A stretch of 64,000 nt of DNA. Source: Cristatella mucedo. Lineage: Eukaryota > Bryozoa > Phylactolaemata > Cristatellidae. The DNA is taken from assembly GCA_009760855.2 (NCBI GenBank), contig WPIO01000076.1, positions 426,001 through 490,000 of the forward strand, in the 5' to 3' direction. The position numbers and the translations under genes are program-made. This document shows positions 11,658 to 32,574 of the stretch, piece after piece; position 1 is the first letter of the stretch; every line of letters starts with the position of its first letter. The notes below the pieces were generated by a model. The model searched no databases. It was not told the origin of the DNA and saw only the letters and a program-made list of their open reading frames with translations.

Positions 11658-12210
11658 TTAACTTTTTTGTAAGTCATTCTAAGATAGATTGTATTAAGCC
11701 AGATGTTATTAATGTGTTAATGAGACAGTTCTTACTGAATTCTTGTTACAGCCTTGGCCTGATATGCACATCTTTTAAGTTTCACATCAGTAGGGTCAGC
11801 TATAAGCTCCTTCGACGTTTGCGATGGTTAGCTGCACTTATAGGCCCCATCCCATTATTTTTCCGACACTTTTCGTGGACTAAATGCATCAAATTCGTTG
11901 TAAGCCATCGGCAGCAAGCTTAGACTAAAATGGCTTTGGGAAATCTTAGGCTGAGCGAAGGCTATGCTATAGGGGTGCTTTTTAGACTCGTGAGTATCCG
12001 TGTGCCGTTGTCGTAGGAATTTCGGAACCGCTGGCTTCTGCTACTGGTGTAGCACTCACAGCTGCATGAGCAGCTATGCTGTAAGGGAAGCAGTGGTACA
12101 AGTACTGCAGGGTGCTTCCATCGATTGCCGGGATTTTAGAAAATAAGCCTGCTACAATCCAACTTCTCCAAAGATTTGTCCAAAACCGTTAAACAAAATA
12201 AAAAAGAGAC

Positions 12211-12370
12211 GATTCAACAGCCTCTTCTGTATAGCGACAGAGGAGCCTTAAATGCTATCACCACCGCTTGCAGTTGCGATTAAGGTACGCCCACCGAAGG
12301 ATTCGAACCCACGACCTCGGGGCCGAGGTCGTGAAAAGCAGCCGCCTTACCTAGTGTGTCATCATGGCTA
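12211..12370 (-). mobile_element. SINE-1 copy c
   Basis: The head and box B (GGTTCGAATCC) are as in copy b, and the tail reads GAGGCTGTTGAATC on the minus strand. An A-rich stretch abuts the 3' side. Confidence 0.72.
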
Positions 12371-13067
12371 ACAGTTGTGATGTATGTGATGTTCAAAGGT
12401 TCGGCACTTGACACATCTATAGCTTCTCACGTATTTGTATTATCTATTACAAATAGCTCTGCACGGTACAGAAAATTCGGTAAATCTCGGTCAATGCATT
12501 ACGGCCGTAGTGGGTGGAACTAGTTCCCATCATCACCACAATCCTTTCAGAAGCTGCTGTGAGCAGCCACTCGTTTATTCGCACATGCCCGCTGACACGC
12601 AGGCACAAAGACAAAACACACTTACGAGAGAAAGCGAAGGATCCCACATACGAGAGAAAGCGAGGATTGAGAAAGAGAGGAAAAAGAGCGGAGTCGGAAA
12701 AGGGAGAGAATGAGAGATGAAGGCGAGCGATCAGCGTGGGTATTTACCTTTTTTTTTTATCAGTTTCAGAAGGAAAATTGCAGAATGCCCACCGCAAATA
12801 GCGTGCTTGGAATCTTTTAATGGGCGGTCGTCGCATAAAAAAAGATGTGCTCAAAGTTTTACCATGTGCACATTTGTTCAAACGCCTTACTATCAAATAG
12901 GGTTTTCATAAGATCTCGCCTCTTCAACCCTTCTGTAAGCGTGCACAAGCATCGACCAGACATAGTTTCCCTATTGGGAAGTAAAGTGGCTGGCTTCAGT
13001 ATAATGGCTTGGACTACGGAGCAATATAACCAAACGTAGTATTTGCAATTCGCAGAAACATCTTTTT

Positions 13068-13763
13068 ATGACGTTTTTCGTTCGACGTACCTCTCCAGAA
13101 CTTAGTGACCTTAATTGGCTCCAACGAAATTACAGGAGGACTTGTAATTTTCTGTGGCAAAGGGGAAGGGAAGGAGATGAAAAGTGGCAGGAATTAACTG
13201 AAATCTTATTTGGAGAGCGTCGTGCAAAGTGTGAGAAGGATATTATTCGAGTAAGAGAAAACTTGCCAAGAAAGAAGCTGGCACAGCCGCGGCGGCGAAT
13301 TTTTCGCTCGTCGCCGCTGAGCCGCACTGGAGCTCGCTCGGACTCTGAGCGCCGTACGAATACCAAAGATGCATGCAAATACAATGGAGAGCATTCCCTC
13401 AAGGACTCGGAAAATGCAGCTAGCGACTCCACCTCTCATGTAGCAGCAGTACTAGACAGCGCCAAAGCATTCGACCCGGAAAGCAGAGCAAATACTATCT
13501 GCAATGGATCATCCCCTTCGGCCTTTCGTAGTTTCGCCCACGTTAAGCGCTGTGACGATTCGGCTTCATTGAGCTTAAAGTGTGAAGGAGGTCATGGACT
13601 CGTTCGATCGAGCAGCTCTGTTAAATGTATACAGCGGCGGTGTAGTAATGGAAGATTCTGGGTTTCAACGGAACATCTAACGGCTACTTATTCAGGCGTT
13701 AGGCCAAGGCTCTGTCTGAGAAACTACGAATGGTGGCTTATTTCTATTTGGGGTCCGTTCTAG
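13068..13763 (+). CDS. unassigned 231-codon ORF
   Basis: This is the longest open frame in non-repeat, moderate-GC sequence in the window. It is basic and Ser-rich (RRNYRRTCNF near the start, KKLAQPRRRIFRSS in the middle) and has no signal peptide, membrane segment or motif I recognise. No obvious acceptor matches its start; GCAATTCGCAG lies 22 bp upstream. It could be a single-exon gene, a large exon or part of an unrecognised transposon. It is not similar to the LINE ORFs here. Confidence 0.25.
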   Translation: MTFFVRRTSPELSDLNWLQRNYRRTCNFLWQRGREGDEKWQELTEILFGERRAKCEKDIIRVRENLPRKKLAQPRRRIFRSSPLSRTGARSDSERRTNTKDACKYNGEHSLKDSENAASDSTSHVAAVLDSAKAFDPESRANTICNGSSPSAFRSFAHVKRCDDSASLSLKCEGGHGLVRSSSSVKCIQRRCSNGRFWVSTEHLTATYSGVRPRLCLRNYEWWLISIWGPF

Positions 13764-14345
13764 CTAACGCAAGAGCCGTCATTTAAGCAGCCTCGGAATG
13801 ATCCGGGCATGCTTGGACTTTTTCATTTTGACATTATTCCAGATATAACGAGCTAATCTTGAAGTGGTTTGTGGGCTTCGTCGTCTCGGAAAGGGATGTT
13901 TCGTCGTTTTAAGAGTATTCACCCAGAGCTGACAAATCGCTTAATAGCTGCTGGCGGAAAGGGCTCAATGTCTCGTCACTGATCTCAAGTCTACCTCGTT
14001 TGCTCTGAATGGCATAGATCGAAATAGTCTGCATACGCGGCGACTACACAGAGTGATTCAAACTCGCGACTGCATTTCTTGAAGGAATGCCTTAAGAAGT
14101 GGGTGCTCGGTTTTACCATCCTACAGGGGCAATACTAGCCATAGAGGGGAATCGACGGTGCAAGGTAGACGCTGGGTAGAGCCATTTACATTCTGGAAAA
14201 CATCGCTGTCTCGTACGAAATTCCACAGAGAAGAAACTGGACCGGAACAACTTCTCGTGACATTGAACCATCCACGAGTGACCCTTAATAAATATACATC
14301 ACAGTGCAAGATTATTTCTGATTTCGGGCGGATAGGTTTTACTAT

Positions 14346-15131
14346 GCAATGGTATCTCGACTTACGAGTTAAATTTGTTCCGTGCCAGAGCTCGTAACTC
14401 AAATTAATTTTACGTTAAATCAATTTTTCCATCGAAATGAATGGAAACGCCATGAATCCACTCCGGACCCCCAAAAAACACTGCAATTGTTGTCATGTTT
14501 TTAAATTAAAAAATATACTTATAAATAACAAATACTGTTTTTAAAACAATAGAATAGAATGTCTTGCAATAACCGGATTTTATTAATCCTAATTTACAGG
14601 ACTAACTTGGAGATCAAACGACTTGAAAATACTAATACAGTTAGAGAAGAAAGGCTAAAATGAATATCTGAATCTTATTCGCCAATTTTTGCCCTTTTCG
14701 CCGGGCTTTCCTCGCTTTCAGTTTATACAACAACCTCTCACACGACGATTTTGCCTAAATAGAGTACAATACGTACTTAGCTGTTCCTGCCGTAGTCAGA
14801 TTTAACACCGGAGTCTGGCGACCTTGTGCGTCCAATTACCTCGTTGGCTCGCTCGAGTCTGTCTGGGAATGAACCAATAAGCGGCCTGCGCTTGGGTCAC
14901 ACCCGGGTCGTAGGGCAGCGTCTTGACGGAAAGTCGTTCGCTACCCTAGCCTCATTGGCCTGAGTAACCACGCAGTGTGACGTTCGCTGCGGCAACTAGC
15001 GGTGGAATATCTAAGCTAGCTCAAAACCCGAATTTTAGCTTGCAACTCAAAGCAAAAACTCGACCGAGAGACAGCTCGTTGATCAAAACACTCGTATGTC
15101 GAGACACTCGTAGGCCGAGGTACCACTGTGA
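14346..15131 (-). mobile_element. Tigger-type element copy A, internally deleted
   Basis: The ends are CAATGGTATCTCGACTTACG on the left and, inverted, CAGTGGTACCTCGGCCTACG on the right. The 3' third (14346-14730) is a reverse-complement homologue of 36090-36470 (copy B). The 5' leader is present at 14990-15131, but the transposase is absent, so this is a 786-bp deletion derivative of the same family. Confidence 0.75.
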
Positions 15132-15269
15132 CATGTCCATGATTTGAGAAAATTGAGCTCCAGGACGCTTGATGACATGTATAGTAAAACCTATCAGACC
15201 GAAATCCGGAATAATCTCGAATCGTGTCAAACAAGCCGAGCTAAGCTCGCATTTTAAATTTCGCTCACA

Positions 15270-15590
15270 TATGAAAGTATTGCCCGTGATGGAATTTACA
15301 AAGTACAAAGCTTAACTGAAGATGAAACTTTTTGAAAGTCACAAGTATTCACATCAACAAGCTAAACCTCGATCAACCAATGTTCAACAAGTTGGGATAC
15401 AATTCACCGACGATGCAGAAATCGGTAAATAGGTTATTTGTAGATATGTTGCTTCCGGTTTACATTCGGGTTAGATACTTTTTGCGTAATAATTTGTTCT
15501 TTCATTTGGAGGTCGTCAGAACTTTCTTTCCCATTTCAACATGCTTGCCTTCTGAAAGGTACCCAAAAAAGTATTCGGCTCTCGAGACCT
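15270..15590 (+). repeat. dispersed repeat R-y, uninterrupted copy
   Basis: It is homologous, on the opposite strand, to 42470-42602 joined to 43441-43600; shared blocks include TTGGGATACAA and ATCGGTAAAT. It provides the empty site for the element inserted at 42609. Family unknown. Confidence 0.6.
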
Positions 15591-15611
15591 ATTTTATAAT
15601 TAACAATAACG

Positions 15612-17580
15612 AGACATTGTTATAGCGCCCGCAGAGAACTTAATCTCTTTCTAGGCACTTTATATTTCCTGCAAAAGAAGTACGATCGAACGGTTAGTGG
15701 TAGCATGCTCAATGACAACAAGCATAACCTGGTTAGGGGTAACATACACAGGGTCGGCATGCACACTTGGTTAGTGGCAGCATGCACAGTGTCGTCACAC
15801 AAAGAGCGAATCATACGGATCTACTAAATGCTGTGATCAATAGATAAGGTTTTAGTTTCTATTTAAATGTGGTTAACGCAGGAGATGTCGTGACACAAGT
15901 CGGTAGTGAGTTCCAGGCTTTGGGTGAATACGAACTAAAGGCACGGTCTCCAAAGGATTGAGGTTTGTATGAGGTTTTGGTAAGCGATAGATTCAAAAAA
16001 GTGAGTGGTACGATGCTTAGCCTGGCGGGGTAGTAGATCTGATAGGTAGGCTGAAGCCAAAGAAGAATGACGAGACCTGAAAGTGAATGACAAAACTTTG
16101 AGATCAATGCGATGCTTGACTGGGAGCCACTGCAGGTTGGGGATAAGTGGTGTAATGTGGTAACTGCGACGCTTACGACAAACAATCCTAGCTGCAGAGT
16201 TTTGCCCCTGCTGTAAGCGCCTGATTGCACAGATCGGTAGACAAGCAAGCAGTGAGTTGCAGAAGTCAAGACGGGATGTCACAAATGCATGAACCAGTTT
16301 AGATGCGGTATCCCTGTTTAAGCAACCCCGAATTTTTGAAATGCTATGCAGCTGAAAGGAGGCAGACTTGACTGTGGAGCTCATGTGGTCATCTAATGAA
16401 AGGTCACTTTGGAATATAACACCACATTTCGTGCAGATTCAACAGGACGTATGCTGGCAGACTGTGATCGTTAACCTTTCCAATTTGTGAATCGCACTTG
16501 GTTTGCTCATAACCAGTAAGCTAGCTTTATCATTATTCAATTGCAGAAAGTTTGATACCATGCATGTCCAAATGTCATCAATACATGCAACAAGAGAGTT
16601 GAGAGAATTGGACGTGCTGGAGGGCTGGGATCAAAGCAAAAGTAAAACTGAGTGTCATCTGCCTAGAAGTGAAAGCCTAGATTGTGCCTACCAATCACAT
16701 CAGCAAAAGAAGGAAACCGTGAAAAGAATGGGACCAAGCACAGACACCTGAGGTACCCCAAGCCTCACAAGCTCCTCGGATGATCTGTGTTCATTCACAT
16801 CAATGCTCTAGTCTCTCCAACTGAAATAGACCTTAACCATTTCAGAACAGTGCCAGTGATGCCCAGGCTAGATGAGAGGTGCTCAAGAAGGACTTGGTGA
16901 TCGATAGTATCAAAAGCTGCCGAAAGATCGAGCAAAACAAGCAGAGTGAGCGAGAGACTCTAGGTTTGTATTTCTCAGTAGGTCGTCATACACTCGAAGC
17001 AATGCTGACTCTCTGGTGGTTAGCTCTAAAACCAGACTGGAGCTTACTAGCAAGGTTTGAAGTTACAAAATATGAGTTCAGCTGGTCTGTCACGACTCGT
17101 TCCAGTGTGTTTGATACGAACGGTAGAAGTGAGACTGGGCGGAGGTTGCTCAAGTTCTCTTGGTCTAGTGTTGCTTTCTTGAGCAGTGGCCTGACTGCAG
17201 CCTTTTTGGAAGATCTAGGACATGACCTGAGGTATATGACACATTAATGATATAAGTTATTTACGTCAGCAGCAGATCTATGCATCGTAGAAGCAGGACA
17301 GTGGGAATAAGGTCTAGAGTACTTGTTGTCTCCTTTGATTGGGACATAAGCTTCAGAATGAGGTCATTAGTGGCCTCCTTGAATGAAGACATTGAGGTGC
17401 TGCATGGAATTGAGGGATAGGATTCCAGGGGGTTGCTGCCATGCTAGGGACGGACTTGCTGATCTTGTCCACCTTGATGATAAAGAGAAACAGTCAGCTG
17501 GATCGTCACAAGGATCACTAGGTAGGGAGCTAACCTGGGAGCGGTTAAGGAGGTGGTTGATCGCAGGAGCCTAAAATCCG
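15612..17580 (-). mobile_element. LINE-A copy (minus)
   Basis: It runs from the tail hairpin at 15635-15660 through the RT C-terminus (FVTSRLDFCNSLLACLPI) to upstream RT and linker segments near 17570. It is frameshifted throughout. From 17590 to 18640 I see no gene. Confidence 0.75.
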
Positions 17581-18149
17581 TATGTATGCCTCAGCAACGA
17601 GAGAAGGGAAGGCTGAACAAATAGTCGGAAGTCGGCTAAAATTACGAACCTGAATCTGCATTCTTTCGCTGAAGATGGAAGAGCAGCCGTTCACTTTCTT
17701 GAACGTAGTCAGGTCTAGCAAACCAAGGTAGAGAGAGGCATGCCGTCGCCGTCCAAGGGCATACTTACATCGGACAGGATAGCACGAAGAGTGGCAGATG
17801 ACCTTAGGGTGTATGGCCAAGTGCAAATCTTAACACCAGTTTATAAACTTCCTCAATGAGGTGAGGCTAATGTTCTGGATAACTGCAAATGCGACAGCAA
17901 CCCTACTTGGCCGAGACAAATTGCGAATCACAATGCACAATAAGACGGAACGTGCATGATTTACATCCTGTCGACAGCCGTGCAATCACTAGCTGGACAC
18001 ATCGACATATCTATGAGCTCTGGAACCAACCTCTCTGTACTTAAACTTCATCAAGCAGTTTAAGTTGTATGAGCTGTTCTGCAGTACACAATACTACACT
18101 TCTTCAGTGATGAGGCTGAGACACAAAGGAATTTATAGACCCAAGGAAC

Positions 18150-18235
18150 TACCTAGTTCAATTGCCTATGGTTATACAAATTGTTTGGTTGGCACCAAGA
18201 AACAAAAGGACCTTTCGTCTAGAATGCATGAAGTA
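18150..18235. repeat. dispersed repeat R-x, copy 1
   Basis: It shares the blocks AACTACCTAGTTC, ACACCAA/GCACCAA and AGAATGCATG with 26880-26965. Family unknown. Confidence 0.5.
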
Positions 18236-18639
18236 ACTTGACAGTCTAAGTACTCAGTCGCCGACAAGTTACCTTTTGATGGTATCAGTGCCCAGCTGAC
18301 TCAAACACATTAAAAGGTAAGCACAGACGACTAGGCTCCAACAGCACCAAAAACTAAAAAAAGATACTGAATCACAGAAAATACTACTCACAAGAAAAAA
18401 CGAGCATACTCACAGCAGGAGTCTCGGCACGGCTAGACGAAGGTCAACTTCTAGTTTTTCTAGATGTGTCAAATAAGTTTGACTGGACGCCGATTTTGCA
18501 GTCTTGGAACGAAGTATCACAATGAACTAGATACGAAGTAGGGTGGAAAAACCAAACGGCCAACCAACAAATTTATGGAGAAGTGGCTAGGATAGGTCAC
18601 TAAGTGAAATGCAGTTTTATCTCCTATATACATGTAACC

Positions 18640-18800
18640 GGGCCTTATCCTGGCATCCTCTAACCATGTCATGCTTGATGACATTGTGCATGTTACCACT
18701 AATCATCTGATCATGCTTACTTCACAGCATATATAAAGTGCCTAGAAAGAGATTCAGTTCTCTGAGGGTACTAAACAAACGAACTACCAGTATTATCATT
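18640..18800 (+). mobile_element. LINE-A 3' end fragment
   Basis: It has the 3' UTR and tail hairpin (AGTGCCTAGAAAGAGATT). Confidence 0.7.
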
Positions 18801-18939
18801 ATTTTCTGTCAGCATTAAGATCCTCTAAGACTTATTATTTGACTATCAATTTGTGGAGCTCCTGAAACGCACAGTTAATGCCCCCAAGGACCAATGTGCC
18901 ACCCTGCACATTGGTGTCTCCCTCATTCGGACCACTGCT

Positions 18940-19290
18940 CCTAATAAGCACCAAAGGGCGAATCACATTTACCCAATAAATGCTGTGATAAATAGATACA
19001 TTATAGCATTTTTTTAAATGTCAATGCAGGGGATGTCGTGACGTCAGTCAGGAGTGAGTTCCACGCGTTGGGAGCAAAATAACTAAAGGCATAATCTCCT
19101 AAGGATTTGAGGTTCATGAAAGAGGTAGCTAAACGATTTGATTCAGAAACGTAGGTGGTACGATGCCTATATGTGGGTGGGGGGGGGGAGTAAATCTGAC
19201 AGGTAGGCTGGAGCCAAAGAATGAAGGGACCTAAAAGTGAGTGACAGTACCTTCAAGTCGATGGTTTGCTTGACTTGGAGCTGGGCTTAA
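18940..19290 (-). mobile_element. LINE-A 3' UTR fragment
   Basis: It matches the LINE-A stretch around GATGTCGTGACGTCAGTC and GAGTTCCACGCGTTGGGAGC. A G-run interrupts it at 19182. From 19300 to 20010 I see only two G-runs and no gene. Confidence 0.65.
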
Positions 19291-20009
19291 ATTATCCCTC
19301 TTGGAAATGTATATCCTCCCTGCAGATCAGTGTCTGCCTCTCCCTTTTCGGGCCCCCCGGAGAGATCAAGTGAGCAGCCAAGTTTTGTATGAACAGCAAA
19401 TGCCTACCAACCTACATCTCAAGCTCTTTTAGATGACAAAAAGATGCATGTTAAGTGCTAAAGCTGTGCGAACGCTTTCGCGTGCACAGCTGAATGTTTG
19501 CCATTACAGCACTTGAGCTAGGGTACTAGAATAGCAAATGCATAATTCTTGTCGCCAGGCCACTTAACAGATGACCACTCACGGACCTTGGTTGACAGCT
19601 GGCTGCACACAAGTGAGCCCCGGAGGGGGCACAGGGCTTAGGATTTGCCGTGCCTATTTACAGTTGGGCCAGATGCCCTATTCTATGGGGGGGGGGGGGT
19701 CACGAACATGTGACTTCACACGAGTGCCGGGCACTTGCTGCTATATCACAAAACAGCTCTAGGTTTGGCTGCACACATTTACGCAGACATTATTTATCCA
19801 AGTACTTGAATAATTCTAGGGAGTCCTTCAACAGCAATCAGCTACCTTGAACCAGGTCTCAAGTCTGCGCAAGTTTGCTATCCGCAAAAGTAGCAGCTTA
19901 CCTAACTCTCTCTGTTCCTAGCTCTTTGGGCTAAGTGTCTCGTTCGGTTATGAAAAAAGACGCATCGAAGCATCAACAGCAAGACACGCTAGAGCATCAG
20001 TTCCTTAGT

Positions 20010-20015
20010 TTTATT
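20010..20015 (-). promoter_or_regulatory. possible polyadenylation signal of OTUB1-like gene
   Basis: TTTATT on the + strand reads AATAAA on the gene strand, 400 bp after the stop codon. Its use is inferred. Confidence 0.35.
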
Positions 20016-20414
20016 TAGTCGCATTTATATCACATCGTGAAATGAGCTTATACAATCATACTAACAGCTTGGCACGAGCTTACACACGTAATGACAGTGC
20101 CCTCACGGAGGGAGTGTGCACAGCACACACACTTTCAGCAAGAAGCAACTTCAGAATGCTGCTAGTTGGCAGCAGCAGCACCTGCATCAGCAATGCTCCT
20201 GCATTGGAACTAGCAGGCGCGCTTGACCGAACACTTACCAAAGGACTTCATCCAGTCGGATGTGACTGCTTTATTTGTGTGCGTCCACTAAGCTAGGAAG
20301 TGAGCTTGCTGCCCCATCCGAGGCCACAGCAGAGGCAGCCACACCCGTTTCTTCAGGAAGCCAAAGTAACAGGTAACTGTCCACCCGGGAGGGCTAGCAG
20401 CACAGGAAGGCACC

Positions 20415-28256
<7,842 letters not shown>

Positions 28257-30059
28257 CTACAACAGTTTCAGACAAGTTGCCTCGAATCACCGAATCACGT
28301 GTCATTGCATGCCGGGCCGGCAGCTCAGATGCAGTCATAAAATCAAAGCAGACACGATTGAAATCAGCAGCATGGGTCAAAGCTGCAGCCAAAACATGCA
28401 ACCATAGCAAAGACAGCCTACCTCTTGCTCGATGTTTCGTAACTGTGAACATGTTGCATCATCGTAATTACTATCTGTAAAGGAATAGCAGTTTGACAAT
28501 AAAGTATCGACTATTTAGAACTCACTAATGGCTTAAACTAGAATCAAACGTGCATATAAGGCCTGATCGTTCGCAACCATCAAGTTCTTCACAATCAAGT
28601 CACCTGTGTTGCCTGCACACATATCTGGAAGTCACACCATTTGGTGGTTGCCAGTAAAGCTAACAGCAGCAAACCACAGTAGAGGACTTTGGAAATCCTC
28701 ATAAAATGAATATGTCAAATGCACATGATGTTCCACTCAAAAAACTTAATTTTTCACAAATTTTTAGTTATACTACATCTGCTCACCTAGCCAATTTCAA
28801 AATGTTTTCCGGTTTCACGATACACCCTGACAGTGTCGATAGCAGCCACAAACACATTGAACTATTTATAGCCACCTCGAGATTTGCCGACTAGTAACAA
28901 TGCCACAAATCCAGGAAGTAAATGATTTGCAAAATCAAGAGCATTATCAGTGACCTGCTGCTTAATTCATGTTTGACTGCTTGAAGCCCATACGTGTAAT
29001 AAAATGTACAAGACGGCCAATGCTGACAGACAAGCCAATACTACTCTTTATGAAACATAACTATATACAACATGTGTGTGTGGTATTAAACAATCATTCA
29101 TTATGTACTACCAAATAGATCAACAGGTCACGACTCTGTAACTGTCCACATTTCAGGCATAGCAACTAATGTACAAAAAGCCATACAATTTCGGTGCCGG
29201 ACGTTTAGGGATCTCCACACGATGCGTAGCATACACAAGCATCACAATTGTGACTGAAAAAAGATAAGCTGCACAGCATCAATCGTATTCGGCACCCAAT
29301 GATGCACATCCATAAATGTTCGACTACAGCAGAATTTATACAATAGATTATGGTATGTCAAGCAAGAAAACTTTCCTTAAAACTTAACAAGCAAGAATAG
29401 CTGATCTTATTCCAGCCATAATATGCAAAGTAGGAGCAAAAGTCAACTGGAGCTAGGTAATAAGAATTCAAAGGACCTATCAAGGTTATCAATTTCTTCA
29501 GTATAATACCAAGCCAAAAAAAGCACACATGAGTACTTTCTTGCTCTAAACTGGCATGACATGCAAATTTTCACCAGTAACTTGACCAGATAGCTCACAT
29601 GGACCTGAACCTATTGCTGCCAGGCGATGCTCATAGCGTTATAAAATCTACCATTGCCAAGTAGCAACCCTATACAAGGGGTCTCGAATGACTAGCTCGA
29701 TTTCTCTCCGAGAAGCCTTCAGGTGAGGACCTACAAACACAATGCCTTTCCAGAATGACTCGACTATCCTTCAATCAAAACTGGATAACAAAAGTGCCCG
29801 TTGGTAGGCACATTATACCCCTGCCCAGCATAGAAGTTTTACAAGTCTGCATGCGACGGCAACTTACTGCAGCACCTTCCTTTTTTGGTTTTTCAGAAAT
29901 ATCTATGAGCCAGTTACACTTACTAAGAAATATCTATGAGCCTCACTAAACTCCAAGGATAGACAAGAAAGGCTGCACTGGCCAGCCTAACCACAGTTGA
30001 TGTTGGCTTGCTAAACTTGGCGCTCGAATTTCACCTTACAAGGTTGAGGAATTCTTCGG

Positions 30060-30400
30060 AAATGTGGCAACTTCGATGCTCACGACAGACAAGCTTAGCT
30101 GTTCCTCATGCCTTCTACGGACAATAAATGAGTAGTTCCATATCTAAGCTTAAAACAATTGGCGACATAAGCTTTTTGCTCGGCAGATCCTAGACTGTGA
30201 GACTCACTTCCACAATTCTTTCACAACGACATCTATTCGCCTGTTGCCTACTGTGACAATTCATTTCCAGCCGTCCTCAGCTACTACTTCATGCTACTCC
30301 CTTCATCGATTACCCTCCTGACTCAGTTATGCCTCACACTTTCTCTTCGTTCTCGCCTCCCGACACCAAGCGCTAACAGCATTTCTTGTCTGTTCCAGAA
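30060..30400 (+). mobile_element. LINE-B 3' coding fragment
   Basis: The translation includes a DCETHFHNSF-like equivalent of the [11 protein letters not shown] motif and is homologous to 47190-47400 and to 32860-32960 inverted. Between 28500 and 30060 I see no gene or recognisable repeat. Confidence 0.5.
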
Positions 30401-30959
30401 TTCTCTTCCAAAAATCAGAATTCCTGCGAACATCTAATACAGAAACCACCAGAGCCATGACCTATTTCAAGCCTATCTTATTGTTGTTTGACTGCAGCGC
30501 TTAAGAAATGTCATGCCTATGTAGCTAACATGTAGCTGCTTGCAGCTTCACCAGCCAAGCCCTAGTCGTCCTTACATCTGCCGACTGTTACAAACGTGCA
30601 TAGTATTCTGCATTAGTTTCATCAACAGTTAAGAAGAACATGTATATTAACATATTAGGTACGATCGTGCATGCCTATTATTGTTTGGCTACCATCGTCC
30701 AATTGCTTTGGTTGATACGCTTACGGTTGCTAGAATTCATGCTTGGTTTGGTCTAAAAGAGCGCCCAGGCAGAGCCACCCGGGCGGCCTAAGGCTCCCCT
30801 CGTTCGGTATTAAAAGCATTGTCCCATGACGCCCAGCTCGATATCCCAGAGAACCAGTGTAGATCACTCCAACTTGATGGTCATCCATTACACTGGCAGC
30901 CGAACTTGTTGCCTGTCTATGGAATGCTCTCTCGATGTGTAACAAACCCTTACAATATG

Positions 30960-32572
30960 TGAGATGGTTATTGATGGCGATCTCGACCTGCTCACTTTAA
31001 CCGAGACCTGGCTGAAATCGACAATCAGTCCGACCATAACCGACGCCACTCCAACGGGTTTCTCGTTCTTTCATGCCCGACATAAACAAAAACCGGAGAA
31101 GTCGCTATTGTCACCCGTTTCACCCTCAAATACAAACCGTTTGCTGTCCCCTCGAAGCAGTCGTTCGAACCTCATGTTTTAAGTACCTCCGATAAGAAGC
31201 TGCCAATGGTGGCAGTAATCTACTGCCCACCAGGTACAAAGTGCTTTATCACAGATTTCACTGACCTCATTTTCATTATGTGTGCAAAAAATCAATCTTT
31301 CCTCGTTATCGGTGATATCAATATTCATTTTGACGACTTAACTGACGCCTTATGTGCTGAATTTCATAAACTGAGTGACTCTTTATCTCTTGTGGCTTGT
31401 GCGCATGACCCCACTCACAAAGGTCACACATTCGATCAAATATTCTCCCACAATGTATGTTATCATCCCTTGTTATTACCGAATCCTGCTCATCTGATCA
31501 CATGCCGATCTCGTTCAATCTACAGTGTGTGGCCTCCTCTGCATCCAAAATCACAAGTTAATCACAAAACCTCAAGACCCTTGACATCGATGCTGTCAGA
31601 GCAAAAATATCTTTTTCGCACTTGCTGACGTGCTTCACGAGCTTGCACCACTAAGCGTAATGTGCCCCCTCGCCTAGACGGCCTATGGTTTACCACAGAC
31701 ATTAAACTAGCTAGGTTTACTAAGCGCAAGCTTGAGAAAGCCTATAAAAGATCAGGATTGACAGCCCATCCTCAGACAGTCGAAAACTACCGTAGATCAC
31801 ACTAGCCGATCCTAGCAAAGGCCAAATCTAGCTTATTCAAAAATAGTGTTGAATCAGATGCAAAATCCAAAAATGCTGATGTCTACTATCAACCATCTCC
31901 TTAACCGCTCCCAGATTAGCTCCTTACCAAGTGATCCCTGTGGTGACCTATCCAATCGCTTCTCCAGCTTCTTTGTCAACAAGATAGACAAGATCAGTGA
32001 GTCCATCCCAAGGTTGTAGCATCCCCTCAGGACTCCAGTCCACAATTACAACAACACATGGCTCATGTCCATTGATTCCATGCACTACCTCGATGTCTAC
32101 ATTCAATGGGCCACGAGTGACCTTATCCTAAAATTTGCAGCCAAGTCAAAGAATACTAGTCATCTAGACCCTATCACCACTGTCCTACTTCTAGGATGCT
32201 TAGATCCGCTGCTGCCATGCATAACTAACATCATAAATATGTCCTTAGCCTCAGGTCATGTTCCTGCACCTTTCAAAAAGGCTGTTGTGAGTCGACTAAT
32301 AAAAAAGCAACGCTAGACCAAGAGGACAAAGCAGCTTCCGTCCAACTGAACTCTTATATCGAGACATGAAACTTGGCAAGTAAGCTGCAGTCTGGGTTTA
32401 GAGCAAATCACTCCACAGATTCAGCATTGCTTAGGGTGTATTACGACCTTCTCATGAATGCAGACTTGGGCAAAGTCTCTGCTTGATCTTTCGGAAGCAT
32501 TTGATACTACTGATCACTAAGCCCTTCTTGAGTGTCTTGAATCTCACCTGGGCATCACTGTAATGTAATGTA
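30960..32572 (+). mobile_element. LINE-A 5' portion: endonuclease and early RT
   Basis: The translation shows LDLLTLTETWLKSTIS (APE-type endonuclease entry), VIYCPPGT, FLVIGDINIHFDD, then a PITTVLLLGCLDPLLP linker and RT blocks with HSTDSALLRV. Stops and frameshifts are scattered. It lacks the 3' third. Confidence 0.75.
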
Positions 32573-32574
32573 TC

